The notes beneath the pieces were generated by a model. It had not been told where the DNA came from, ran no database searches, and was given only the letters and a program-made list of their open reading frames with translations. A stretch of DNA of 64,000 nucleotides from Lepidostoma basale (lineage: Eukaryota > Arthropoda > Insecta > Trichoptera > Lepidostomatidae). Shown here in pieces: positions 21,061 through 32,440 of the stretch; position 1 is the first letter of the stretch; every line of letters begins with the position of its first letter. Location of the stretch: the NCBI GenBank assembly GCA_022606425.2, contig JAHDVF020000729.1:496001-560000 (forward strand). Reading direction: 5' to 3'. The translations under genes and the position numbers were made by a program.

Positions 21061-21120
21061 TATATATTGGGTGTACTTAGGTGTAATCTAGCAATAGCGA
21101 AGCGTTGCCGGGTCAGCTAG

Positions 21121-22050
21121 TATATTATAATACATTGTTTTTACTGTACCTGCAGTAGGTACAAATTGAAGAGCAGAAATAACACTCTAAACCCCAAAAA
21201 GTAAGACCAATATTTAAATGACCTGCAGTATGGAGACAAAACAACTCGAACTAAAAACATTCACAGATCCCCTGTAAGAAGAAGAAATTTCTTTTGAAAT
21301 GTGGGCTGCGTACATGTTTTATTTACTTTAACTCTCATCTGTGAAAAATACATTTATTTATTTATTTTGTTATACACAAAGTATTTAATGTAATCAGATA
21401 AGTCACTTCAATCAGACGCGTACACCAAGTTTATAATACTGACAGTGCAATTATTATGCACCACCCTTCAGTGTAAACATCTGTCAAGTTGATAGAAAAT
21501 AAGATATTAGTGTAAGAGAAAGAAACAAACACAAATCAAGTAAAATAAAGCTAAATATATAGAAGAAATACACAAATCAAGTAAAATATGACATTAACAC
21601 GAGACAAAGAAAAATACGTAAATCAAGCAAAACAACATGTAACTTGTATGTTACGTGATAATATTTTTGTTTTTAAAATTGAAACCACGTCCCACGCTTC
21701 GACTTTAAATGTTCCCAGGACTCGCCCAGGATGCTCTATATTCCAAATATCCAGGGACTCAAGGCTGTAAGGCTGAAGGACGATATTCCCGGAATTCCAC
21801 AATTTCGACTGTAAATATAGCTCCGAGCGTATTGATCCACCGACCTAAGCAGAAATAATTATTATATGTTGTGTGCTCCTTTAAACCTCATTATATATTT
21901 TTTTAGTCAAATCCACAATGTTTTAGTGAAAAATATAATGTATGTTCTACATAAATAATTACGCCAGCAAAAAAATGTGTAGGATCTTTAAAAATAAAAA
22001 TATACATATTTAACTTGAACTAACAAAGTACAATATAATAAATTCAGTAG
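21121..22050. other. Unassigned DNA
   Basis: No gene or known repeat seen. The short ORF at 21588-21770 has no resemblance to a known family. Confidence 0.35.
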
Positions 22051-22054
22051 AGAT

Positions 22055-22400
22055 GAGATCTCTTAGACGAATGCGTGAATTTTGTATTCGATAGAGAGTG
22101 TCAAATGCCAATATAAAAAGTGATTGCGGTGCGAATCTAAGTGTTTTATAAACAAAATAATGAAAGGATCATTAAAGTTATTCAGAGACATGCGAAAAAA
22201 GATTGGTAAACAATGTATATGTTAAAGATTAAACTGGAACTGGAAATAGAGGAAGACCAAAACTAGGCAGATCAAATCAATAAAATATTAATCGTCGGCC
22301 ATTTGAGCGGCCGGAAAAAACGACGTGCATGCATGGCAAGATGTATGAATGTTGAGAAAGCGAGAGAAATACGCAAGAGACGGCTTAATGTTTAGTAGTT
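22055..22400 (+). mobile_element. TTAG-tailed LINE fragment
   Basis: Plus-strand decayed copy: the GAGATCTCTTAGACGAATGC start corresponds to the RSLRRMC segment. RGRPK-like and RRACMARCMNVEKAREI-like pieces follow, ending near TTAGTAGTTGGTTAGG. Many frame breaks. Confidence 0.6.
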
Positions 22401-22574
22401 GGTTAGGTATAAAGTTTTTTTTTCTATAAATTAGATTAACCTCATACTTAATAGTTCAGTTTTAAGTAATTTCTATATATAACTTTTTACTTATTTTAAA
22501 TAACTTTGTGTTACGGATAATATTTAAATGAGATATTTATGGAATAAATAGTGGGGCATCAATAATGAGACACC

Positions 22575-23483
22575 TCTCACGATACTCCCATATTCATAAT
22601 CATCATCATCAGCCGTCTGCCATCCACTGCTGTAGGCCTCTCCCAAAGCCCGCCACCGCCCCCTGTCCATGGCCGCTCCCATCCATCTATGTCCAGCAAT
22701 CTTCTTCAGATCATCGGTCCACCGGGCAGGGGGACGTCCAACTCTGCGGAATCCTGTACGCGATCTCCAATTCAGAACCGTAGGTTCTCCGACAGATATG
22801 TCCAGCCCATCGCCACTTCAGCCCGCCCATCCGCAGAGCCACCTCAGTCACCTAGGTTTGTTGACGAATGAATTCGTTTCTTAATCTGTCCCTCAAGGTT
22901 ATTCCAAGCATGGCTTTCTCCATGGCGCGCTGGGCGACCTTGAATCTGTAGACTAGACCTTTTGTCAGTGTCCACGTCTCGGCTCCGTACGTCATGACTG
23001 GCAAGACGCACTGGTTGAAGACTTTAGTCTTGAGGCATTGTGGTATTTTAGAGGTGAGAACATGACGTAATTTTCCAAAGGCCGCCCAACCCAACGGAAT
23101 TCTGCGGTCGGCTTCTTTCTCGAAATTGTTTCTACCTAATTGAATGATTTGGCCAAGATATGTGTATTCTTGTACCACTTCGAGAGCCGACCCATCGACG
23201 GTTACTGATTTCGGGATAATATGTTCATTATACATGACTTTCGTCTTGTCCAAATTCATTCCGAGACCCACTCGTCTGGATGCAGTGTTCAGTTCATTAA
23301 GCATGCCTTCGAGTTCCTCCATAGATTCCGCTAGAATGACAATGTCGTCTGTAAAGCGAAGGTGGGAAATGTACTCGCCATTTATGTTGAGGCCACGTTC
23401 AAACCAGTCCAGAGTTTTAAATACATCTTCCAAAGCACAGGTGAACAGCTTCAGAGATATCACGTCCCCTTGTCTGACTCCCC
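22575..23483 (-). mobile_element. RTE-type LINE, 5'-truncated
   Basis: A 203-codon minus frame ends near 22852. Just above it the sequence reads RGVRQGDVISLKLF, then HLRFTDDIVILAESMEELEG (FTDD where FADD is expected), a thumb region and AETWTLTKGLVYRFKVAQRA. A decayed WRWAGHI-type end and an (ATG)n tail at about 22596-22612 follow. The substitution in the catalytic box and the 5' loss make it inactive. Confidence 0.8.
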
Positions 23484-23880
23484 GTTGCAGTTCTTGGTGG
23501 GTCTAGCCTCCTCCAAGAAACGTCTCCACCCCGTCCTGTCTTTGGCCGCCACCTCCCAGCCTTGCTGCTCCAGGACCCGACAGTCTGTCACGGCACCATC
23601 CAACCATCGCAGTCTAGGCCTGCCGACGCTTCTTCGCTCTACTGGATTGTCATACAACACTCTTTTGGGGAGCTCCAGATGCTCCATGCGATGCAAGTGC
23701 CCTAGCCAGCGCAGTCTGTTAATCTTTATAAACTTAAACACGCTGACGCATGACGCGACGTCCTGGTATAGATCGTAGAGCTCTGTGTTGTATCTCCTTC
23801 TCCACGTCTGACCATTCTTAATGGGTCCGAAGATTCTGCGGATATTCGTCCTTTCGAAGCAGTTCATCTTTATTTCATCA
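23484..23880 (-). mobile_element. LINE C-terminal fragment of a second family
   Basis: The minus frame 23867-23484 encodes a LINE C-terminal region: FERTNIRRIFGPIKNG, WRRRYNTELYDLY, INRLRWLGHLHRME, RRSVGRPRLRWLDG and DRTGWRRFLEEARPTKNC. It passes directly into the RTE-type copy at about 23483 without a 3' UTR or tail. Confidence 0.7.
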
Positions 23881-23884
23881 GGTG

Positions 23885-24830
23885 AAATGAAATGGTTTAC
23901 CGGTGTGTATTCACCCAGCTTGCGAATAAACTACGACCTACTCGATTTAAAAATGAAATTGTATAATACTTTATATTTAAAATAAATACGTATGTATAAC
24001 GTATTTATTTTAAATATAAATAATTTAATATTATTCTAATGATTTTACTGAAATCTCTTGATGTTTGTTTTATATAATTTATTTTATATAATAATTAAAT
24101 AAAACGAAATTTTTTAATTTATCAAAACTTGAAGAATTCAAGACTGAACCAGTCTGTCGACGCCTACGAGCTTGCCGAAACCGGTTGCTGTCGATACAAA
24201 ACAAAAAAGAAGTATAACATATTTTTATTAAATTATTATTTAAATACTCGTATAATGTATTTTCAGAATACAAGTTAGGTACATTAAAATATTGTATAAT
24301 ATACGAGTATATTATAAATTATGAGATTAAAAATGTTTATAACATAATTATCAGATAAAAGCGAATGTATTTTGTAAACAAATACATTTAAATTATTTTC
24401 AATTCCGTTGTTTTGGTGGAATTGGAATAAAACAGTAAACAAACAACTTAACTTAATCAATACAGCTTCATTCGTGGTATATTTATAGATATTGGTCTCG
24501 CAATAGAATATTTATTAATAGTACATCAACAAACACAATAATCACATTGTTTAGTTGACATTTCGCATTAAGATAATCGTTTATTTCGATCATAAAAACC
24601 CAAAAGAAAAAAATCTTAAAACCATTTGATTATTGCCTCTAGTAGAATAGCAGTGCGTATGATACTATTTTTGTAATTTACTTAATTACTAATGTAATTA
24701 TGACTTTAATAGCTGTAATAAACTTACGAAATATTAAGATGATTAGGTCGTTACGTGACTTCAAGCATACTCCTATTTTGTCCATATTCCGTTAAAAATA
24801 TTAAGATACTTATGCCAAATAACCGTCGCG
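23885..24830. other. AT-rich DNA with a small palindrome
   Basis: About 20-bp inverted arms (ATATTTAAAATAAATACGT and complement) lie at about 23970-24022. A CCGAAACCGG motif typical of insect foldback repeats sits near 24176. No gene was seen. Confidence 0.4.
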
Positions 24831-24833
24831 TTG

Positions 24834-25740
24834 CCATGTGGTCAATTGAGTTTCCACTGCCAATTTAAAGTTGATTTTCTTAAAACCTATGGACCCTAAT
24901 ATTATAAAAAAAATTGTAATCCTCCATTGAAGTGTTCTCAATATTTCGTAATAAAAAAAAAGCAAAAAATTACTTCCATCATCCCAAAAAAAAAAAATTT
25001 TAAGACTGCCCTCACCTTCATTCGTGTTAAGTTAACTTTATCAAAAGTGACAAATACTTACTCGCTGTTTTGAACGTATTATAAATTATATGTTTGGCCT
25101 TTTCTCATACGTAATAATACCGATTGTCGACGGAAACGTAGCACGCAACTTAATAATATCAGAACTGTGAAAATATTAACACTTTACCAAAAGGGACAAA
25201 TATTAATACGTACTCGTTTACTCGTCGTACTCGTTGGTGGCTCGGCTCACAAAGAAAACATAAAACTAAGAAAGTCAATGAAAAAGTTAGAAGAGGAGAA
25301 TAATCTTCTGAAGCTGAAATTTGAAATACTGCTAGACATGCTCACACAAACCACAGCTGAGTCACAAATACAGCTGAAAGAAATAGAACAGTTAAAGTAT
25401 CTAACTGAGAAATCTTCTAACAGATTAAAGAAAAGTTAAGCTAAAATTTGATTAGATTTAAATAGTAGATAAAAAGTAGTACTATGTGAAAATAAATAAA
25501 TTTTCTCAGCGATGCAATGATGGACTGAATTTGGTGGCTCTTAGATTACATAAAAAATACTAATACATTTTACCACGAGTCAAAAGAAAATTGTTTTTCA
25601 AATAACCCATGTATGTTATAGATATCGATCTATTCCTAATGAAATTCCCTACAAGATGACATAAATTAAATTTTGATTCATCGAGTCATATGCTTGATAT
25701 TTATAGATAAAGTTAGCGGTAAACTGAATTGACCACATGG
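24834..25740. repeat. Inverted repeats flanking the Chibby exon
   Basis: CCATGTGGTCAATTGAGTTT at 24834-24853 matches the reverse complement of 25721-25740 at 19 of 20 positions, and weaker similarity continues about 12 bases inward. The 906-bp interval encloses the Chibby coding exon. No target-site duplication was recognised outside the arms. It could be a TIR element that captured host sequence or two unrelated repeat copies. Confidence 0.5.
25252..25439 (+). CDS. Cby: Chibby homologue, C-terminal exon (partial)
   Basis: The frame ends ..LRKSMKKLEEENNLL, KLKFEILLDMLTQTTAESQI, then a basic tail and TAA. This is the hallmark C-terminal coiled coil of Chibby (human CBY1 has LEEENNLLRLKVDILLDMLSETTAES). 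Chibby binds beta-catenin and acts at the basal body/ciliary base in animals. Only the coiled-coil exon is visible. The N-terminal part was not found in the preceding kilobase, and the upstream frame (25167-25250) is unrelated. The exon start is placed after a weak AG (CACAAAG), so its 5' limit is approximate. A polyadenylation signal, AATAAA, lies about 55 bases after the stop. It could be the last exon of a normal gene or a captured fragment. Confidence 0.75.
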
Positions 25741-25789
25741 GAGCGAGCGTTTTGTTTTGAACACGGTACGTTAAGGGATAATCAATTGA

Positions 25790-26262
25790 AATGATAATAA
25801 TAATAATAAATTGGATAATTTATAGAGCGTCATTTTTATGAATTACTCATCTCAAGGGAGCTGTACAAGATGCTCTGTTTTATCAACTAGATAAAAATAA
25901 TAATAATAATGATAACAATAATAATAAACATATTTAGTATGAGGGCTGCACCTAACGTAGTCGATCAGCCCTTCCTATCAGGAAATGATAATTTGAAAAG
26001 GTGCGTTTTGAGTCTCGATCTAAACTCTGATTCTCAATGCACTTAAGGTCTGCTGGAAGATTGTTCCAGGCTGAAGGGCCGGCTACCGCGAAGGCTCGAT
26101 CGCCAAAGTTTGTGCTTGGATAGCGTTTTGGCATAGTCAATCTACCGATCGCAGAAGACTTAGCTGATCGCAATGTAGACTGTCTAGCATTCAGGTTCTC
26201 GTTGATGCAGAGTTCAGATATATAAGTTGGTGCCATTCCATGCAACCGTCCAGCAGACCTTG
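25790..26262 (-). mobile_element. CR1/L2-type LINE 3' fragment
   Basis: A minus frame 26245-25952 gives the LINE C-terminus (HGMAPTYISELCINENLNAR, NFGDRAFAVAGPSAWNNLP) with a frameshift near its end. The 3' UTR with a degenerate hairpin and a (TAA)n tract at 25797-25812 follow. Its sequence is closest to the fragment at 1905-2365. It lies directly beside the next copy in the same orientation. Confidence 0.8.
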
Positions 26263-26267
26263 TATTG

Positions 26268-28040
26268 TATAATAATAATTAAATAATAATAATATGCTAA
26301 CTTTTAAAGCGCCGTTTTTGTGATGTAATCACCTCAAGGGCGCATTAAGACGTGTTTTAAATCTAAAAATCTAAATGTGACCGCTTAAAAAACGATCGGT
26401 TTAAAAGTATAGTAGAACAAAGTATAAATGTTTAAATTGGGTATGAAATATGAAAAAGATGGGTTTTCAATTTAGATCTGAAATCTGTCGGATCATTTAT
26501 ACATCTAAGGTGTGAAGGGAGATTGTTCCAAGCTGATGGACCGGCTACCGCGAACGCTCGATCCCCGAAATTTGTACTGGGGCAACGCTTTGGCTCAACT
26601 AATCTTCCTATTGCTGAGGAGTTTGCCGAGCGAAGTGTGGATTTCCGTGAATTTAGGCTGTCCGTTATACAGAGTTCAGATATATAACTTGGCGCCATTC
26701 CATGTAGCGCTTTGAAGACTGTCCAGCAGAGTTTATACTGGATTCTTTCTGGACTTTTAAGCCAGTGAAGTTCTTTGAGATGTTGTGTTATATGGGACTT
26801 TTTTGGAATGCCTTTAATGAGCCTTGCTGCTGCATTGAACGCAGATTGAAGTTTGTTTATTTGTTGTTTTGGAATGTTTGCATAAATTCCATTACAATAA
26901 TCAAGTCGTGACACAACGAAGGAATTTACAAGAGTTTTGAAAGTGTCATGGGGAATACTCCTTTTGACGGATTTTAATCGTCTTAGGTGGAAGAAACTAG
27001 CGCTGACCGTGTTATTAATTTGGGATTTTAGAGACAGATTTGCGTCAAGATAAACACCAAGAAGCTTTGTTGAGTTTTTGGGAACGATATCATTGTCAGC
27101 TGTTGAAATTGAGGAATGATCGATAAGATGTTGACGCTTTGCGGAAGAAGTCCAGAGAAATTCCGTTTTGGATGGATTTAGTTTAAGTTTGTTTGATGCC
27201 ATCCATCTGGATATGGCATCAATGCAGTTGACAGTTATTGACGTAAGATGTTTGGTGTCATCAGGGTTGCAGAAAAAATAAAGTTGCTGATCATCAGCAT
27301 AGCAATGTGAGAGGAGGCCAAAGGATTCGATTATTTTGGCAACGTCATTCGTAAACATGATAAATAAAAGGGGTCCTAAAACAGAGCCTTGTGGCACACC
27401 AGATTGGATATTAGTAAATGAGGATTTTTTACCTGCTAGCTGCACAGCTTGTGAACGATCCGACAGATATGAATTTAGCCAGTCTATGGCATTACCTCTA
27501 AAACCATACGTGATCGCTAATCGTTGGATAAGATATGAGTGATCAATTGTGTCAAACGCAGCGCTCATGTCCAGAAGGGAGAGCAGTGCCAATTTGCCCG
27601 ATTCGTTTGCCAGTACTAAATCTGACATGACTCTAAGCAATCCCGTCTCCGTTGAATGGAAACGTCTGTAGGCGGATTGTAATTTAGACAAAATATTATT
27701 TGTCGAAAGGTGATTAGAAATTTGGGAGGCTACAATTTTTTCAAGAACTTTAGAGATGAAAGGTAGATTTGAGACGGGCCGGAAGTTACTAAGATTTTCG
27801 GAATCTAGTTGAGGTTTTTTTAATATGGGAGAAACAATAGCTTTCTTGAGCAAAAAGGGGACTTGTCCTGTTAGAAGAGATTTGTTAAAAAATTTGACTA
27901 AAAATGGAGCAACATGGTAACAGCATCTCTTAAGAAGCCATGTCGGAATCGGATCAAGCGAACACTGTTTATTAGGTGCGTTTAAGATAAGTTTAATCAC
28001 TTCCTGAGGTGTTGTGATATTAAATTTAGTTAGAAGTTAG
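26268..28040 (-). mobile_element. CR1/L2-type LINE, 5'-truncated, RT region intact
   Basis: Includes the RT coding frame (28000-26432) and a 3' UTR. The UTR carries a perfect GCGCC/GGCGC stem with an inner GTGAT/ATCAC stem (26303-26340) and an (ATT)n tail near 26270-26295. The endonuclease and ORF1 are absent, as expected for truncated insertion. Confidence 0.85.
26432..28000 (-). CDS. Reverse transcriptase of the CR1/L2-type LINE (N-terminally truncated)
   Basis: About 522 residues without a stop. RT motifs in order are DPIPTWLLK, NFRPVSNLPFISKVLEKIV, LQSAYRRFHSTETGLLRV, SLLDMSAAFDTIDHSYLIQR, SGVPQGSVLGPLLFIMF and the catalytic CYADDQQLYF. A thumb/C-terminal region follows, ending in NFGDRAFAVAGPSAWNNLPS and a short basic end. 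The coding sequence continues upstream of the first listed codon to about 28040, where the insertion is truncated. The ORF lacks endonuclease sequence, so it is not autonomous. The absence of stops suggests a fairly recent insertion. Confidence 0.88.
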   Translation of the reverse strand: MIKLILNAPNKQCSLDPIPTWLLKRCCYHVAPFLVKFFNKSLLTGQVPFLLKKAIVSPILKKPQLDSENLSNFRPVSNLPFISKVLEKIVASQISNHLSTNNILSKLQSAYRRFHSTETGLLRVMSDLVLANESGKLALLSLLDMSAAFDTIDHSYLIQRLAITYGFRGNAIDWLNSYLSDRSQAVQLAGKKSSFTNIQSGVPQGSVLGPLLFIMFTNDVAKIIESFGLLSHCYADDQQLYFFCNPDDTKHLTSITVNCIDAISRWMASNKLKLNPSKTEFLWTSSAKRQHLIDHSSISTADNDIVPKNSTKLLGVYLDANLSLKSQINNTVSASFFHLRRLKSVKRSIPHDTFKTLVNSFVVSRLDYCNGIYANIPKQQINKLQSAFNAAARLIKGIPKKSHITQHLKELHWLKSPERIQYKLCWTVFKALHGMAPSYISELCITDSLNSRKSTLRSANSSAIGRLVEPKRCPSTNFGDRAFAVAGPSAWNNLPSHLRCINDPTDFRSKLKTHLFHISYPI

Positions 28041-29425
28041 TTATCCTTTCTGATAATTAAATTAACACTATAACTTGTAAATGTATGCAATAAGAATTGA
28101 TACTGCTATAGATTTGGTTATTTCTTTACTATTCTAGTCATAATACAAATTAATTATACTATTCAGGATAAATTAATACTAATTTGTAACATGCCATACA
28201 TAATAGCTACGTAGGTAGGTATGAAATGTTTAATATATTCATCGATAGTTTCGTTTTAAAATATAATAAATAAAAAGCTGAATGGCAATACTCCGGTGAC
28301 GAGTGATTCATTATTTTATATGCGAGTGTGTCATTATAACTAAAGTATTTGAAACAATATAATATGTCATAAGGGAGCAATTAAATCCAAACATCGGTTA
28401 TATTCATAAGGCGTTGTGCTAGTTGTGTATACGAGTATACAACGGAGGGAATAACAAATTAACAAGTAACGAGGGTAAACACCCCACATTCACATGCGGA
28501 TAGTGTGCACCTACTTGCTGTGCATATATTTATTTTATGTTGTTTTCAATTCGAGCTCTCCGACGTTGCCAGGCTGCCGACCCGTTCCTACGTGACCTGC
28601 GCCAACGCTCACAGCGGGAACAGCTGACAGGGGAACGAGGTTTGTTTTTGTCTGTCGGTGCTACTGCGCAGTTAGAAGTATGGTGGACGACTCCATGAGA
28701 AATTCACAAAATGAAACCACCGAGTAAAAATGTTATATGACTACTAGGGCACTGTGAAACGAAACCTAATGAAGATTATAACATTTTTCTAATATATTTC
28801 GTAACCGTGCTGTTATGCAGCGTTGCCCTCTGCGTCTGACATCTGTGAAGGAGCCTGCTCTCGGCAGCTGCGAGTTTTACAAGTTATTATTATGTCCGAA
28901 AATTTCTTTCTCGTAATCAGAGAAGAGGTTTCATTAAAAGCAAACAGAGAGCATAATGATATTCGGTAGAAGACGTTGAATGGCAATGTTATAAAATTTC
29001 TCATAACATTATTAAAAGGAAACTTGTGTCAGTTCTTTGAACTTATTTACTAAAATATAAATTTAGATTTTTATAATAGCGGAACATATGCGAGAACGTA
29101 ATATTTCAGTGAAAGCCCCTAATTCAGCGAGGAAGATAATGCTTAAATAAAATTATCGCTAAATTAGTATAAGCATTCTACGTTCTAATTAATAAAGAAA
29201 GTGAGCGTAAACAATGTGAATGGAACATGTAATCGAGGGAGACCAAAGAAAATACAATGACTCAACCGAATCAACAAATATGTAAAAGTCTCTTAGTTGT
29301 TTGCAACTATCGAGGTTTCTCTTGTAAATTAAAGATGAAGATCTCCGAAACGTCGGTTAACGAGAATGTGACACAGACATTCGTAAGATCTTCAAAAATA
29401 TAATGAAAAGTATTGTTCGTAAAAG
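28041..29425. other. Unassigned DNA with a GC-rich patch at 28555-28700
   Basis: The patch (CGACGTTGCCAGGCTGCCGA and following) stands out from its AT-rich surroundings and has several CpGs. It could be a promoter or non-coding first exon. No convincing coding exon was seen. The minus ORF at 28813-29004 is not recognised. Confidence 0.35.
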
Positions 29426-29426
29426 T

Positions 29427-29940
29427 AATTATGTAGTACCCACAAATACAGGACAATGGCTTATGTATGGAAGTGAATTTTAAAGTTGGCAGAAGAAGGC
29501 TGAATGTATGATAAATGCCGTAGAAATGCCTAAGAAAAATACACATTCTATAAATAATATATGATATAATACCAAACGAATACATTATAAAATAATGTAA
29601 AACAGATTAATGCGTCCTAAATCATATTAAGAAAGGGTCACTAAGACGATTTTAAGAAATGGGACGAATGGATGGGGAAATAATGGTTAAAACGATATAT
29701 ATAAGTAGTGTGAATGGAAAAAGAAGTCGAGGAAGGCAAAAAAGTCATGGCATGATCTCAAATTAATCAATTACTAAAAGGCGGCCAGGATTTGAAGGTG
29801 GACTAATCGTCATGCGTGCGGGCTACGTGTGTGATTGTAGAAGAAACTCCAGAGTTACGTCAGGATAGAACAGCATGGCGAGCCAACCTCTCTGCCTCTA
29901 CTCCTTCAGAACGGCGTAATGGTTAGTTAGTTACAATGAC
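29427..29940 (+). mobile_element. TTAG-tailed LINE, degenerate
   Basis: Follows the reference order (GSVSEAW-like start, RRACMARC-like segment at about 29805, conserved terminus with GGCGTAATGGTTAGTTAG at the end) with many stops and indels. Confidence 0.7.
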
Positions 29941-31310
29941 AAGATAACATCGATATTATAGTTATCTCATCCACAAGTATTAGAAAGCAAAAAAAAAAAT
30001 AGGAAATTAATGCTCTCGAGATTAGAAATTCAATAGGAAGATTTAAAATATGCTAACCAGCAGTACAACAAATACTCGGTCCTTCACTTGTTATCATTAA
30101 TAGCTTCCAGTAATTACAAATATGTTAAGTAGTATAAGATTTTGACTGGCTTGGTACATTTGTTACATATACTTATATATCCGTTGGCGTGGAATAATCT
30201 CCATATTAATATAGAGTATGAGGATAATGACGCTAAATTTAAGAAACTTCCAAAGACTGCACTGTTCGGTCAGTATTTTCCTAGTGTGCCCTTAGAATAA
30301 TTGATTTTACAAAACGACACACTTAAAATATTAATCATCATAAATAATAATAATAATGTAAGACTAGGACCCTTTTAAATAACATCAAAAATAGTACAAC
30401 ATGTTACACGATGCAGTCGAATGACGTTAAAAAATTAAACAATTGATTCCTTTGCTTAATTTAATTTAATATTTATTGAAATGTTCGCCACAACATACTA
30501 TGCTTCAATCAATTTCTTGGTTTGAATGAATATGCCCTTGTGGTAACCCTACTCGCGTTCTGGAATACAAAATGGCGTGCGATGTTGCCAAATTTCATGT
30601 AAACAAGATTTTTTTTATTAGAAGAATGGAAATTTTGGTTGTTATTCTTGTTATTTAATATAATATTGTAATACATTGATGTTTGTTGAATTGAATACTA
30701 AATGGTAAACAAATAATAAAAATCCACACCTTTAAGCAATGTGAGCATTGTTTGGCGCTTAGGTTACGAGTGAATACACATATTCACATATTTACTTAAA
30801 TACCTATATTTGGCAATGCGAAAAACAAACTAATATAAATTCTTACACTAATTAAATGTTTTCAAATAAGACTGGATTAGATTATATCACCAAATTAGAT
30901 ATAATATAACCCTTAAAGATAAAATCATTATCCATGTTTGTTTTAATGTAGATAAGGTTATCAATCAAATAAACAACCTCGTGCATTTAATAACCTCCAT
31001 AAAATAACATTTAAACAAATTAAATATTACAGATAACCCCATACCACAGTATCTAAGCACGTTGTTGTTTTTTTTTAACGATTTTTCAAACTGTGCTTAT
31101 CAGAGTTTTGTTTTATATTCCAATAAATTTGAATTCAAACTCGGCGTATTTGCTTATACTCAACTTGTTGTAAGCTTGTTTCCATAATGAAACTCCTATC
31201 AACATTACGAAAGAACGTATCCATTATAATCTGTCTATGTGTGAAGAAAGTAGAAATACAAATATAAACTACACCAAGAGTCGATTGGTAATCCGCACGA
31301 AACACAAAAT
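29941..31310. other. Unassigned AT-rich DNA
   Basis: No gene or recognisable repeat. Confidence 0.35.
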
Positions 31311-31313
31311 ATA

Positions 31314-32440
31314 ATAACTAACTAACTAACCACCACGGTCTCCCGGGGGGATAGGCAGAAAGAATGGACCGCCACACTGTTCTGTCCTGACATACTTATC
31401 TCGATCCTCTACATTCATACATATTGTCATGCACGCACGTCGATTTCTCCGACTCCTCGCGTGACCGATTTGATTGATTTGATCGTGCCACGTTTTCCTC
31501 GGCCTTCCTCTAATTCTTAGCTTCGTTCACCTTCTTCACCATTCTGTCTTCACTCATTCTTTACATGTGTCCAAACCATCTTAACGATCCTTTCATTATT
31601 TTGTTCATAAACACTTTCATTCGCACCGCATTCACTTCTAATACTTGCATACAGATTAATGTAATATACAGATTTACCACACATTCGTCTTAGAGATCTC
31701 ATTTCTACTGCATTTATTCTACTTTCATTATTCTTTTGCCAGTTCCATGCTTCACTTCCATACATAAGGGGCGGCACAAGAACACCATTATGCACTGCCA
31801 CCTTAGCTTTTTTGGATAGGCTTTTGTTTGCGATGACAACTTTAAGTGCACCATTTACTCTGTTGCCTGCCCCAACACTTCTTTCAATATCCTTCCCCAC
31901 CTTCCCATCCTTTGTAAACATACTTCCTAAATAAACAAATTCATCCACATTCCACTTGTTCCAGATTTTCACTGTTGCAGACTATCATGTTTCCTTCTTT
32001 TTCGAAAATCATTACCTTGGACTTATTCACATTCATTATTAAATCGTATCGCTTGCATACCGCATACATACTAGACACCAGGGCTTGTAGTTCACGTTCG
32101 TTGTCTGCCAGTAGCACAGCGCCGTCCGCATACAACAAACAGCTTACTGACACACCGTTCATTTTTGCACCTGCATCCAACCCTTTCAGCTCTTTCATAC
32201 ACTTGTCCATATATAGATTAAACAACCATGGTGAACATTACCCACCCTGTTTGACACCTTACTTGATATCAAACCAGTCTGTAAGATCTCCATTTACTCT
32301 GAAACTAGCAGTGCTTTCCGTGTGCAGCGATGTAATTGCCGTGATCAGTTTTGTGTTTATTCCATATTCAGACAATATTTCCCACAGCTTAACTCTATCT
32401 ACGCGATCATATGCTTTTTGCTAATCGACAAACGCACAGA
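31314..32440 (-). mobile_element. TTAG-tailed LINE, longest copy in the window
   Basis: Starts with the tail (TAACTAACTAACTAACCACC) and extends into the reverse transcriptase. The minus frame 32225-31941 contains the polymerase box as LLYADGAVLLADNERELQAL (YADG in place of YADD) and NVNKSKVMIFEKEG. The frame 31972-31550 contains the post-RT region (LGSMFTKDGKVGKDIERSVG, MYGSEAWNWQKNNESRINAV). More decayed RT sequence continues to about 32440. The catalytic Asp loss and frame breaks show that it is dead. Confidence 0.8.

Larger units (their letters stand above)
13316..21120 (+). mobile_element. Decayed Helitron locus with nested insertions
   Basis: The left boundary has the Helitron signature: an A, then TC, an (ATCTAC)n expansion (13316-13362) and TATAAATAAAACTCAATGTC. 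The right boundary is a GC hairpin (AGCGAAGCGTTGCCGGGTC) ending in CTAG at 21120, followed by T, the usual A/T insertion rule. Inside lie a Helitron N-terminal frame (18126-18401), a Rep/helicase-like domain (18440-19110) and a Pif1-like helicase start (19330-19610). A two-ORF LINE (13975-17600) and an RTE fragment (19681-20600) were inserted later. Whether both ends belong to one original element is inferred. The text at 13886-13910 repeats that just before the right end, so two Helitrons may be involved. Confidence 0.65.
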
